A stretch of 64,000 nucleotides of DNA from Ptiloglossa arizonensis (Eukaryota; Arthropoda; Insecta; Hymenoptera; Colletidae). This document shows positions 54,601-64,000 of the stretch, piece after piece. Each line of letters starts with the position of its first letter. Positions within the stretch are counted from its first letter, which is position 1. The notes beneath the pieces were generated by a model that saw only the letters and a list, made by a program, of their open reading frames with translations, was not told the origin of the DNA and did not search any database. The position numbers were made by a program, and so were the translations under genes. The stretch is taken from assembly GCF_051014685.1 (NCBI RefSeq), contig NC_135052.1, positions 7,283,105-7,347,104 of the forward strand, given 5' to 3'.

Positions 54601-56372
54601 TAAGCTACAATATTTGTTTTTGAAGTACTAAGAATATAGTATGCACTTATATTGTACCTTGAAGTATGAACTGACGGTAGTTGAAAAACTTGTGCATCAT
54701 ATGCATCATAGTCAAATAAAGTATTGTGTAAACATTCCCTTGGATCTTCTTGTAACAATTTATTTTTACACTGTAATTTTTCATTTTCTACTGGTTGTTT
54801 CAATACTCTCTGAGGAAGTTTAATGCGAGGTATAAATGTTGAATAAGGAATTTTTTTATTTGTTGAATAAAAGCTAAGATTAATCCAATGTGGCATACTA
54901 TAGTCATCTGGTACATTTATAGATGTATCTTTATTATGAAACTAAAATCACATAGTAAATATTAATGTCTACTGTATATTACTATATTATTATTTAATAC
55001 TATTATTACATTAAAAATACCTTTAATAAAGGAACTGCATGTAATGGTTGTTCCCCAACACACACTAAATCACTACCAACTCCATTGTCAATAATTCTTT
55101 GTTTTGTAACATTTGTTAACTCCCTATCAACTTCAAAAACACCTACACCAGGTGTAATTACAACTGACAATTGACCAGTTCTATCAAAACTACGATCTAA
55201 GTAATGTTTCTCAAACACTGCAAGAAAATTAAATATTTAATTATAAATATTCCCATTATTATGGGAATAATTATTACCATTTAAAGACATGTTTAAAACT
55301 TCTAAAAAGTTGCCTTGTGCTGCTGTTGAATTCATTGCTTTTGGTATAGTAACACCTGGTTTTTGATGATATTCTAATACAATTTTTTGATAATCTGTAA
55401 ACAGTTTACGTAATTGTACTAATACATTACTCCAATCTTCAAATCTTTCATTTTGTACTACTACTCTGTAGAAATCTTCATAAAACCTTCCTCTATAATC
55501 TTGTTGTAAACATTCACTCATATGATTGGGAAATTCTTCTAAACTAGTAGCATTATAAAACGTTCTTGAAAACAGAACTATTGTCACTTCATGATTGCTG
55601 CCATTTTTTTTCCATTTTTGAAATAAATCAGCTAAAAATCCATTAACTGCTTTTTCAAAGTATAGGTCACCATGTATGTCAAAGTCCCACATTTCCGAAC
55701 TCATTTGAATAAAAAGATATACCATACTTGTCGAAGAACGAAATACAACCTAAAAGTCATATGTTAAAAAATGGTAATTTAAACATAATGTATCATATTA
55801 TATTTAAATCTAACCTTAGTATCGTTATTTATAACACCACAAGCAACACGATCACCTTGTGACCACATTTCATACACTTGACACCTTATGCTACCACCAC
55901 AGAACTCAATTTTTTTATTCATATATACACAAGTATTTACCTGATAAAAAATGATATAAAGTACAAAAGTGATGTCAATGAAAACACAAATCTATATGTA
56001 GAAATGAAAAAGATATTCTACCAGGCTATTTTTTAGGCGCCACATTTCACTACGCCCTAAGTATTGATCTTTAAAAGTAAGCTCAATAGAATCCAAAGCA
56101 ACATCATCTGGGTTCACAACATTTATGTAGACATCCCCAAATGTTCTTAATTGAAACATTGTTGCTACATTATTTTCCACACTAATTGTCTCCCGTCCTT
56201 GTAAATCTTCTTTAAAGGATGTGACTTGTAGCAACAGACGACTGAATTCGACTTCTGGGTGATAGATTTCAACAACATCTCCAGTTTTAATACCCGGGTG
56301 ATCTTTTGGATTAATTATTAGATCTTCTTCACTAAAGGTTTTTTGATGTACTATCAACTTATACAGCTTCAT
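45624..56372 (-). CDS. DEPDC5: GATOR1 subunit DEPDC5 (Iml1), complete
   Basis: Coding exons, 5' to 3': 56372-56022, 55940-55815, 55749-55278, 55217-55021, 54941-54658, 54586-54350, 54257-54049, 53994-53848, 53793-53647, 52006-51789, 51682-51480, 51408-51234, 51141-50941, 50206-50111, 49702-49545, 47741-47634, 47562-47355, 47289-47181, 47107-46874, 46694-46534, 46452-46284, 46199-45883, 45821-45624. The sum is 4725 nt, 1574 residues, against ~1600 in human DEPDC5. The N-terminal domain opens [18 protein letters not shown]; the next part has [18 protein letters not shown] and is the SABA region. A long polar linker (~480-680) precedes [20 protein letters not shown], the SHEN part. The DEP domain is at ~1130-1212 ([26 protein letters not shown]), then the C-terminal domain. 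With NPRL2 and NPRL3 it acts at lysosomes as the GAP complex for RagA/B and represses TORC1 when amino acids are low; the catalytic arginine is in NPRL2. The acceptor at 54257 is the weakest junction. Confidence 0.95.
47355..47562 (-). other. DEPDC5: DEPDC5 exon carrying most of the DEP domain
   Basis: This 208-nt exon encodes residues 1110-1179, including the start and middle of the DEP fold ([31 protein letters not shown]). The fold continues into the next exon (47289-47181), with [19 protein letters not shown] and [12 protein letters not shown] domains contact membranes or receptors in other proteins. In DEPDC5 the domain is a structural part of the GATOR1 subunit. Confidence 0.9.
48443..48513 (-). 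CDS. DEPDC5: Probable alternative exon of DEPDC5
   Basis: A 71-nt island of high GC in a very AT-rich intron, flanked by a good acceptor (ttctctgtacag) and a donor (AAACAGgttggt). It enters in phase 0 and leaves two bases (AG), exactly as exon 49702-49545 does, and would continue in frame into exon 47741. It encodes [20 protein letters not shown] and a few more residues. If spliced after 49545 it gives an in-frame TAG within five codons, so the two exons look mutually exclusive. Without transcripts this is inference. Confidence 0.55.
48520..49540 (-). other. DEPDC5: AT-rich intron of DEPDC5
   Basis: Intron sequence between the two candidate exons. Beyond a short GC-richer shoulder next to the alternative exon, I see nothing in it. 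If the donor at 49545 is not used, translation runs four codons into the intron and stops at 49529, which would give a product lacking the DEP and C-terminal domains. Confidence 0.5.
50010..50034. repeat. (TA)n microsatellite in a DEPDC5 intron
   Basis: About eleven TA units, just downstream, on the gene strand, of the 96-nt exon at 50111-50206. Confidence 0.9.
50111..50206 (-). CDS. DEPDC5: 96-nt in-frame exon of DEPDC5, possibly a cassette
   Basis: The borders are an acceptor (catgtttcag) and a donor (AACCAGgtatat). The exon is exactly 32 codons with no stop, phase 0 at both ends, and much richer in GC than its flanks. It encodes a Pro/Arg/Ser-rich stretch with [16 protein letters not shown]. 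Because both flanking junctions are also phase 0, it can be included or skipped without a frame change. RRxS-like context makes it a candidate phosphorylation site, which is inference. Confidence 0.7.
52007..53646 (-). other. DEPDC5: Large intron of DEPDC5
   Basis: The 1.64 kb intron separates TTG from VDWKSLTIP, and the flanking phases match directly. It contains an A-rich tract with interspersed G (53218-53256) and no in-frame exon that I could support. Confidence 0.6.
53218..53256. repeat. A-rich tract (AAAAAG-type low complexity)
   Basis: Runs of A interrupted by single G bases over about 40 bases, within a DEPDC5 intron. Confidence 0.8.
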
Positions 56373-57216
56373 TCTTAGCCCATTACTCTGTTGATAATAA
56401 ATTTAACTGTAATATAGGATAGAAATAAATTGTAGCAGTTTTTATAAATGTAACTTACTGTACAATTCATGTATAGTTCATAGCATGATATTATTATAAA
56501 AAGAATACTATTATAATGTGGAGTAAAAATATTTGTTCTGCCCGTATAGTTTCACTGAATATGTACACTTTATGTGCATTAAAGAAAACTGAAACAACTT
56601 ATTATCAATCAATACAAGCAGTATAAAATTTGTCTTCACTATATCCAGAACAAGTATTGTTTTCCAAATAATACATCTGAGAATTTTCTTAACAACGTAT
56701 CATTAAGAAATATCAATGAATTATAATTAATGTAAAATAAACATAAGTATTATTATACTTTATATGAACTTTAAGACCCTTCCTTTTTCCAATTTAATTT
56801 TGTATACATCCTACCAAATTGTTTATAAATTGTTACTTTTCGTTTAGTCTTTAAAAGACAAGAAAAAGTGAACACTATACACTGGGGAGAAAAATTAAGA
56901 TCGAAATGAACATCCAAATTTCCAGCATGCTTTATTCTTCAGAATGTTTGTGACACGCATTTATTTCATAGGCGAATATAACTAGTGGATCCACCAGTTC
57001 CTTTTATGCGATCGATATCATTTGACTTGTGTATTAACTGTATTCAGTTGAACTACTTATATATCAATATAATAAGAGCACACAGTGTGTAAAATCTTGT
57101 AAAACATTATTTTTCACGAACAAAAAATAGAAGCGTGACAAGAAAGGACTTTCATACATCAAAAGCTATTGGTATTAACCAACTTAAGTTCTTTAAGTTG
57201 TAAAAAATAAACTTAC

Positions 57217-57300
57217 ATGGACTGTTCTCGTCACAACTAATTTATTATGTTGACCTTCAACACAATTTGTCAACAGATTGCAAACGTCAAAATGTGTTAA
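57217..57300 (-). promoter_or_regulatory. DEPDC5: Probable 5' non-coding exon and promoter of DEPDC5
   Basis: On the DEPDC5 strand a strong donor (GTCCATgtaagt) ends an exon at 57217. The next acceptor (tatcaacag, ~56388) precedes the start codon at 56372 by about 15 bases. This fits a short untranslated first exon and an ~830-base intron. The transcription start would lie near 57.3 kb and cannot be fixed. Confidence 0.5.
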
Positions 57301-58016
57301 CGTTACGTAAAATTATCTATTTACTGCGTCTAAAATTTACTGCAGAATTTACCTTACGCTCTGTCTACGTTTTGTTACATCATATTCATAATATAGCGGT
57401 AAAGTTGCAGAACATGGCTGACTTTGTTACGGAGAATTTGTATATGTAGTAGAATAATATTAATTGTTACCAATAACATTAATGTTAATATTAGTTAGAA
57501 ATACATAGAGAATTTATTGTATATATTAAAACTATTACTACCTGTAATGATATCAATTTATTTTTACGTAATAACTATGTGAGGTTATTCAGTTTATTTC
57601 TACCCAAAATAAAACGCCATTCATACTTAAATTACTTTAATTTTTTGATACAATTTATATTTGTATTTTAATAAATTCTTAACAAAATATGAATGTATTA
57701 AGTGAAATAGTTTCGTTTAACATAAGGGAAAAATCAAGTTCAGTCATAGTCGAAATATACAATGGAAAGTTTATCTTACAGAAATTTGTGTCACGATACA
57801 AAATACCGATATCATGAAATATTTGTAAGTGTAATCAAGGTAAAATTGTGTAATGTATGGGTAATACTAGAATGAAAATATACTCCTTTACAACGTTAAA
57901 AAAGATTAATTTCTCTAAGTGTTACGTATTGTAAAATATACGATCGGTCAAAAAATATGCAATTCCTCTCGACCAATGATGTATTGCATCATTGGCGTGA
58001 AACAGCCATTATCATT
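57301..58016. other. Spacer between DEPDC5 and the repeat complex
   Basis: AT-rich DNA without recognisable genes. A small inverted repeat (CCAATGATG..CATCATTGG) lies at 57975-57997, just outside the left edge of the repeat complex. Confidence 0.5.
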
Positions 58017-58969
58017 ATATGCATATATATTCTGAACGCTCAGTGCCACACATATGTCACACGCAATGAAGTGAGTTGCCATCTACTGGAAAATAGGTAA
58101 ACTACACTTGAGGTATGAAAACACCTGGCGGGAAAACGCTCAAGTTTGTCGAGGAATTGTTCTAATTTCCACCAATAGATAGCGCCACGAGCATAATTTA
58201 CCGACATTACAGATAAGTAATTCCATTTCTATGATATTCCCTACCGAGCGATAGAATAAATAAATATTTCTGTCCAAACTTTTGTATGTATCATCTTTCG
58301 AATAAATGTAAAATTAAACGAAATCAGCATAATGTAATTTCTCTGCATACTAGCCTTCCTTTAAACATTTAAAAAAATCTTTGATTCCTTGAAATCAAGG
58401 CTACACATATCAATTATCGACTCACAAGTGTTTATCACAATGATTTTTCTATATAGAAAAGCGATTAATCGAATATCAGCACTTTTGAGTAAGAAATACA
58501 ACTTCTACGCGTATTGTGTAAATTATGAGAATTAAATAAATGTTAAATTATTGCTCTAAATAGACAATTATTACTTTCCATGCTTTAAAATTTTACAAAA
58601 CAAGTTTTTACTTCGAATCTCGATCAAACTCAATTTCTATATGTATAATCATTTATAATGCATAAATAAGATACAAATTGTTCGATTAATATTGGGAACA
58701 TGCATAAATGTTAGTAACAATCGCGAAAATTAACAAATATGTTCTCCAAGAGACGGCAACCCGTAACCTGTAATGTCGGTAGATAATGCTTGTGGAGTCA
58801 CCTATTGATGAAAGTAAGAACAATTCCTCGACAAACTTGAGCGTTTCTCCGCCAGGTGTTTTCACACCATAAGTGCAGTTTACCTATTCTCCAGTAGATG
58901 GCAACTCACTTCATTGCCGTGTGACATATGTGTATCACTGAGCGTTCAGAATATATATCCATATATGCA
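58017..58969. mobile_element. Inverted-repeat element A, copy 1
   Basis: A ~950-bp unit with long terminal inverted repeats, 58017-58212 and 58768-58969. The arms start ATATATTCTGAACGCTCAGTG and include GCCATCTACTGG, ACACCTGGCGG and CTCAAGTTTGTCGAGGAATTG, ending CCGACATTACAG. The 555-bp centre is AT-rich with no ORF. It is recognisable as a non-autonomous TIR or foldback element. A second copy in opposite orientation begins at 63121. Confidence 0.8.
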
Positions 58970-59420
58970 AACTACATTTTCGATATATAGAGAAATATTC
59001 ATTTATTTTATCGCACGGTTACTTCGATTGCCTTTGCTCGATTTAACGAATATTTCCAGAAAGTGATGACTTTCAAGCCATTATTTATACTAGAACATTG
59101 TTAATAAATGTTTAATCTACGGTCCCACGGCGATTGTTAATAAATATGATAAATAAACATCAAGAAATTGCGAAATCTGCGAAGGCGAACGGTTTCGGTG
59201 AATGTTTGTTCATTTGCGCGACTGTTACTAACATTTACGCATGTTCCCAGTATTAATCGAACAATGTGCATCGTATTTATGCATTAAAAATGTTTGATTC
59301 GCCTATAGCAATTGATTTTGATCGAACTTCAAAGTAAAGAGATGTTTCTTAAAGTTTTAAAACATGGAAAGTAATAATTGTCTATGAGATATATCAATTT
59401 AACATTTGATTAATACTTGA
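58970..59420. repeat. Repeat B, copy 1 (inner part of the long inverted repeat)
   Basis: Follows directly on element A and matches the reverse complement of about 62690-63120 nearly base for base. It contains TTATCGCACGGTTACTTCGA, TATACTAGAACATTGTTAA and GGCGAACGGTTTCGGTGAAT. Together with element A it forms an arm of about 1.4 kb. Confidence 0.8.
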
Positions 59421-60123
59421 AGAATCGAAATTTTTGGTATTTTCCTGATACCAAAGGTTGAAATTCAGGCATAAATTTTAGAAAATGTTTGATTTTGGGA
59501 CTCTTGGTGTCAGTATACGATATGCGAGGAAGTGGCACGATTTCGCGGATTCTTAGAATTGACGTCAAATTGCAAGAATTTCCGCGAATCGGAATTTTGT
59601 TGTACTTTCGAACGAATTTCTGAATCATGGATCTCGATTTTCTTTGTATCAGGAGAACATGATAGTCGAGGACATATAGTTTTAAGTAGTTTTAGCAGTT
59701 TGATAGGATCGGGTTAAAGAAATGGAAACAAATAATGGACAAAAATAAAGTTCCTGTTGTCAGTGAAATTGATTTTATTTCAATACATCAATTCATCGGA
59801 AATACAATCGCTTTCCTTCGATCCATTAACATATTCGCACTTTCATACTCATTACAAAAATGTTGTTCTTTAAAGTACTCTACTTGTGGAAAGTACTGTA
59901 CCGTAAAGTACTCTACTGTACCGTAAAAATTACTATTCTAAATTCGCAGCCGATTAGCTCGGTACTACCCACGACGAATAATTATTGTTCGTCGCGAGTA
60001 ATACCGATTACCAGGTCTCACCACGTGGAGGTTGCTGCGAGCGGAGACCCGGAGAGAGATAGATGGAATCAAAGTTCCATCGATCTCCCTCGACGCGCGA
60101 TACAAACGAAGATACTAAACCAA
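59421..60123. other. Left part of the segment enclosed by the inverted repeats
   Basis: No gene recognised. It has a reiterated AAAGTACTCTAC/GTACCGTAAAG motif (59872-59930), a short hairpin around CGACGAATAATTATTGTTCG (59970-59993), and at 60057-60094 a partial copy of the start of the direct repeats that follow. Confidence 0.55.
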
Positions 60124-61095
60124 AGAGATGGAAGGAATCAATGTTCCTTCGATCTCCTCGTTTAGTTCTGCCAAGCAATTACATTATGGAAAAATTAGGC
60201 AAAATTGGAAAAGACGCGACGCGAACCGTGCAGTTGGTCCTACTAGGTCTATCCCGTTTCCCCTCCGTGGTTCCGATTCCAGAGAAAACGAACGACGCCT
60301 ACCACTCCCCTAGAGGAGTGCCCCGTTTCTCCATCTTTACGACGAGAGGGTCTTATATTGGAGGCTTTCGCAGGGACCAGCAAAAATGCCTGCTCCTGTG
60401 CTCGCAACATGTCCCCTCTGGAAGCGGACACACCGGAAGAGACGGCAATAGACCGTTCGGACTACTTACAGGGCCGGCCACTTGCTTGTACAAGAAGCAG
60501 TGGTGACCGGACTGAGGAACGAGGAAGCGAGCAAAATTAAGCTAAAGTTTGGATAATTGCTTGGCAGATCACAGCCATAAAACTACCTTATTCTAACTGC
60601 AGAGATAAAAGGAATCAATGTTCCTTCGATCTCCTCGTTTAATTCTGCCGAACAATTACATTATGGAAAAATTAGGCAAAATTGGGAAATACGCGACACG
60701 AACCGTGGAGTTGCTCCTACTAGGTCGGTCCCGTTTCCCCTCAGTGGGCCCGATTAAAGAGGAAATGCACGACGCCGTCCACTCATATAGAGTGCCCCGT
60801 TTCTCCCAACTCCGCGTCAGGAACCACGCAAAGCGTGGACCTGACTCACGAAGGATGACGAAGAGAGGGTCTTATGGCACAAGGGCTTCCGCAGGGACTG
60901 GTGCGAACACCTGCCCCTGTGTTCGCAGCATGTTCTCTCTGGAAGCGGACGCACCAGAAGAGACGGCGATCGACCGTTCGGACCACCTCCACGGCCGGTC
61001 ACTTGCTTATGCAACAAGCAGAGGTGGCCGGACTAAGATACGAGCAAGCGAGCAAAAAGAAGCTAAAGATTGGATAATTGCTCGGCAGATCACAG
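60124..61095 (+). repeat. Two direct repeats of about 450 and 495 bp
   Basis: Copy 1 is 60124-60574 and copy 2 is 60601-61095, separated by 26 bases. Both start near GGAATCAATGTTCCTTCGAT, share TACATTATGGAAAAATTAGG, CCCGTTTCCCCTC and AGAGACGGC, and end TTGGATAATTGC..GGCAGATCACAG. They are GC-rich compared with the surrounding inverted repeats. Copy 2 carries about 50 extra bases containing a 30-nt stem-loop (60816-60845: GTCAGG..CCACGC-AAA-GCGTGG..CCTGAC). One frame is shared for the first ~46 codons (MFLRSPR, YIMEKLGKIGK, SRFPSV) and then diverges by frameshift, so a protein-coding role is doubtful. Confidence 0.75.
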
Positions 61096-61229
61096 ATATT
61101 CGTACATGGTGACCTTAAAACTAACTTAGTCTATACTTAGAATTAACAGTCCCGCGGAGGATGCAATACATCAGTCCTCTTCGTTCTTCGTTCTTCGATT
61201 TCCGATATATCTAAGAGAATGTACCTAAA

Positions 61230-61284
61230 AGAAACCTAAGAGAAACCTAAGAGAAACCTAAGAGAAACCTAAGAGAAACCTAAA
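61230..61284 (+). repeat. 11-bp tandem repeat (AGAAACCTAAG)n
   Basis: Five near-perfect copies of AGAAACCTAAG in direct orientation, within the GC-richer middle of the repeat complex. Confidence 0.9.
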
Positions 61285-61378
61285 GTCAAGGCATAATAGA
61301 AAATAGAAACGAATTTGGTTAGTGGAAAAAAATAAACATGTAAAAACAAGTAGAAATTAAAATCAGAGAACAAATGAA

Positions 61379-61639
61379 ATGAATTACACAAAGAAACAAT
61401 TAAAAAAAAAAGAAAGGATTGAGAGAGTGGTCGCCAGTACTGACCACCGCCTACCGGCGGCCAGTACCGGTTACCAAGGTGGGGGGTCCCCCTTCCATAA
61501 ACCTAAAACGAAGAGATCCGTCCACCTCGGAGGCTCCAGGAACAATGAAATTTTAAACAACCGGGGGCTCCTTATATACCCTCCGCAAGGTCACTTACCA
61601 GTGACTTACCGTTACTTCCATTGTCTTTGTTCGATCTAA
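61379..61639 (+). other. Open frame in the repeat complex, unlikely to be a gene
   Basis: 86 codons with a Lys-rich start and a Pro/Gly-rich middle; no recognisable domain. It runs from unique sequence into repeat B copy 2 at about 61607, so its 3' end is repeat sequence. Confidence 0.2.
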
Positions 61640-63070
61640 TCGAATATTTCAACAAATTGATGGCTTTTTAGCCATTATTTATACTAGAACATTGTTAACA
61701 ATTGTTTAATCTACGGTCCTACGACGGTTGCTAATAAATATGATAAATAAACATCAAGATATTGCGAAATCTTCGAAGGCGAACGGTTTCGGTGAATGTT
61801 TGTTCATTTCCGCGATTGTTACTAACATTTATGCATGTTCCCAATATTGATCGAACAATGTGCATCTTATTTATGTATTGCAATTAATTAAGAAACTTAT
61901 AGAAATTGATTTTGATCGAGACTCGATGTTAAAACGTGTTTCGTAAAGTTTTAAAGCATGGAAAGTAACAATTGTTCATTAGATACATTAATTTAACATT
62001 TGTTTAATTCTTATAATTTACACAATACGCGTAGAAGTGGTATTCTTTACATAAAAGTGCCGAAATTCAATTAATCGCTTTTCTAGACAGAAAAATCGTC
62101 GTGATAAACATTTGTGAATCGATTATCGATATGTGTAGCCTTGAAAATGTCAGTTGGATCTCAAGGAAAACTTCCTTCGCGAACAAGGAATATTTCAACG
62201 AAATGATATTTTAAGTCATTGTTTATTCTTGGACACTGTTAATAATTGTTTAAACTACGGTCCTACGACGGTTCTTAATAATTCTTAAAATTCTTACAAA
62301 GCGACTAATAACACGCGATAATAATCGCGGAAATGAATAAATATTCACCGAAACCGTTTGCCTTCGCAAATTTCGCAAAATTTTGATGATTATTTATCAT
62401 AATTATTAAGAACCGTCGTAGTATCGTAATTGAAACAGTTATAAACAAGGTCCTAGTATAAATAATGGCTTAAAATATCATTTCGTTGAAATATTTCTTG
62501 TTCGCGAAGGAAGTTTTCCTTGAGATCCAACTGACATTTTCAAGGCTACACATATCGATAATCGATTCACAAATGTTTATCACGACGATTTTTCTGTCTA
62601 GAAAAGCGAGTAATTGAATTTCGGCACTTTTATGTAAAGAATACCACTTCTACGCGTATTGTGTAAATTATAAGAATTAAACAAATGTTAAATTAATGTA
62701 TCTAATGAACAATTGTTACTTTCCATGCTTTAAAACTTTACGAAACACGTTTTAACATCGAGGCTCGATCAAAATCAATTTCTATAAGTTTCTTAATTAA
62801 TTGCAATACATAAATAAGATGCACATTGTTCGATCAATATTGGGAACATGCATAAATGTTAGTAACAATCGCGGAAATGAACAAACATTCACCGAAACCG
62901 TTCGCCTTCGAAGATTTCGCAATATCTTGATGTTTATTTATCATATTTATTAACAATCGCCGTGGGACCGTAGATTAAACAGTTATTAACAATGTTCTAG
63001 TATAAATAATGGCTTGAAAGTCATCACTTTCTGGAAATATTCGTTAAATCGAGCAAAGGCAATCGAAGTA
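61610..63070. repeat. 1.45-kb palindrome built from two repeat-B copies
   Basis: The arms are 61610-62285 and 62399-63070, around a spacer of about 113 bases that is itself B-like sequence. Pairing is continuous over CTCAAGGAAAACTTCCTTCG, GATTATCGATATGTGTAGCC, CACAATACGCGTAGAAGTGG and GAACGGTTTCGGTGAATGTT. The outer parts match repeat B copy 1 and the centre of element A, so all belong to one family. No coding content. Confidence 0.85.
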
Positions 63071-63120
63071 ACCGTGCGATAAAATAAATGAATATTTCTC
63101 TATATATCGAAAATGTACTT

Positions 63121-64000
63121 TACATATATGGATATATATTCTGAACGCTCAGTGATACACATATGTCACACGGCAATGAAGTGAGTTGCCATCTACTGGA
63201 GAATAGGTAAACTGCACTTATGGTGTGAAAACACCTGGCGGAGAAACGCTCAAGTTTGTCGAGGAATTGTTCTTACTTTTATCAATAGGTGACTCCACAA
63301 GCATTATCTACCGACATTACAGGTTACGGGTTGCCGTCTCTTGGAGAACATATTTGTTAATTTTCGCGATTGTTACTAACATTTATGCATGTTCCCAATA
63401 TTAATCGAACAATTCTTATCTTGTTTATGCATTATAAATGATTATACATATAGAAATTGAGTTTGATCGAGATTCAAAGTAAAAACTTGTTTTGTAAAAT
63501 TTTAAAGCATGGAAAGTAATAATTGTCTATTTAGAGCAATAATTTAACATTTATTTAATTCTCATAATTTACACAATACGCGTAGAAGTTGTATTTTTTA
63601 TTCAAAAGTGCTGATATTCGATTAATCGCTTTTCTATATAGAAAAATCATCGTGATAAACACTTGTGAGTCGATAATCGATATGTGTAGCCTTGATTTCA
63701 AGGTATCAAACATTTTTTTAAATGTATAAAGGAAGGCTAGAATGCAGAGAAATTACATTACGCTGATTTCGTTTAATTTTACATTTATTCGAAAGATGAT
63801 ACATACAAAAGTTTGGACAGAAATATTTATTTATTCTATCGCTCGGTAGGGAATATCATACAAATGGAATTACTTATCTGTAATTCGTCGGTAAATTATG
63901 CTCGTGGCGCTATCTATTGGTGGAAATTAGAACAATTCCTCGACAAACTTGAGCGTTTTCCCGCCAGGTGTTTTCATACCTCAAGTGTAGTTTCCCTAGT
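63121..64000. mobile_element. Inverted-repeat element A, copy 2, cut by the window end
   Basis: Reverse-oriented copy of 58017-58969. It opens ATATATTCTGAACGCTCAGTG, carries the same inner arm end (CCGACATTACAG), and has the same centre reversed. The window ends inside its far arm (..CCTCAAGTGTAGTTTCCC), about 70 bases short of the expected end if it is full length. Confidence 0.8.

Noticed and set aside
60603..61112. 164-codon ORF in direct repeat 2 as a transposon gene
   Set aside because: The frame is not conserved in direct repeat 1 beyond ~46 codons, and no transposase, reverse transcriptase or other motif is visible.
61230..61284. Interstitial telomere repeat
   Set aside because: CCTAA occurs only once per 11-bp unit and is not in uninterrupted pentamer tandem.
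59421..61606. LTR retrotransposon inside the repeat complex
   Set aside because: The direct repeats abut with only 26 bases between them. No primer-binding site, polypurine tract or gag/pol remnant was found.

Overview
This is eukaryotic, almost certainly insect DNA, most likely hymenopteran. It is AT-rich, its genes are split by short introns with GT..AG borders, and the recognisable proteins are animal ones. No bacterial-type operon, CRISPR array, rRNA or convincing tRNA was seen. Order-level placement is inference from style, not from a diagnostic marker.

Layout. (1) 1-5.4 kb: no supported gene. (2) 5.48-9.12 kb (+): a two-exon gene for a 321-residue protein with one clean C2H2 zinc finger, a second degenerate finger split by the intron, and a long basic/polar tail of unknown function. 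(3) 9.1-20.9 kb: no supported gene, only microsatellites and a small duplication. (4) 20.98-25.81 kb (+): an eight-exon alpha-arrestin (ARRDC-type) gene, 422 residues. (5) 25.8-41.8 kb: 16 kb with no firm gene, holding an 83-nt-arm hairpin element, two MITEs and some weak exon-like fragments. (6) 41.80-44.60 kb (+): the complete ten-exon RacGAP50C/MgcRacGAP gene. (7) 45.62-56.37 kb (-): the complete DEPDC5/Iml1 gene, about 23 coding exons and about 1574 residues, plus a 5' non-coding exon near 57.2 kb. It converges tail to tail with RacGAP50C. (8) 58.0-64.0 kb: a repeat complex of nested inverted repeats, with arms over 1 kb and a 1.45 kb palindrome. It encloses two ~0.45-0.5 kb direct repeats and an 11-bp tandem array, and runs off the window end.

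The gene models were rebuilt by hand from splice borders, reading frame and phase. For all four genes the exon lengths sum to whole codons. RacGAP50C (cytokinesis, centralspindlin), DEPDC5 (GATOR1, amino-acid control of TORC1) and the alpha-arrestin (trafficking adaptor) belong to different processes, and their adjacency does not imply a shared pathway.

The most interesting items are the nested inverted-repeat complex at 58-64 kb, a MITE family with three copies here (22.7, 34.2 and 40.0 kb), the long hairpin at 26.9 kb, and a pair of phase-equivalent exons in DEPDC5 that cannot be joined in one frame and so look mutually exclusive.
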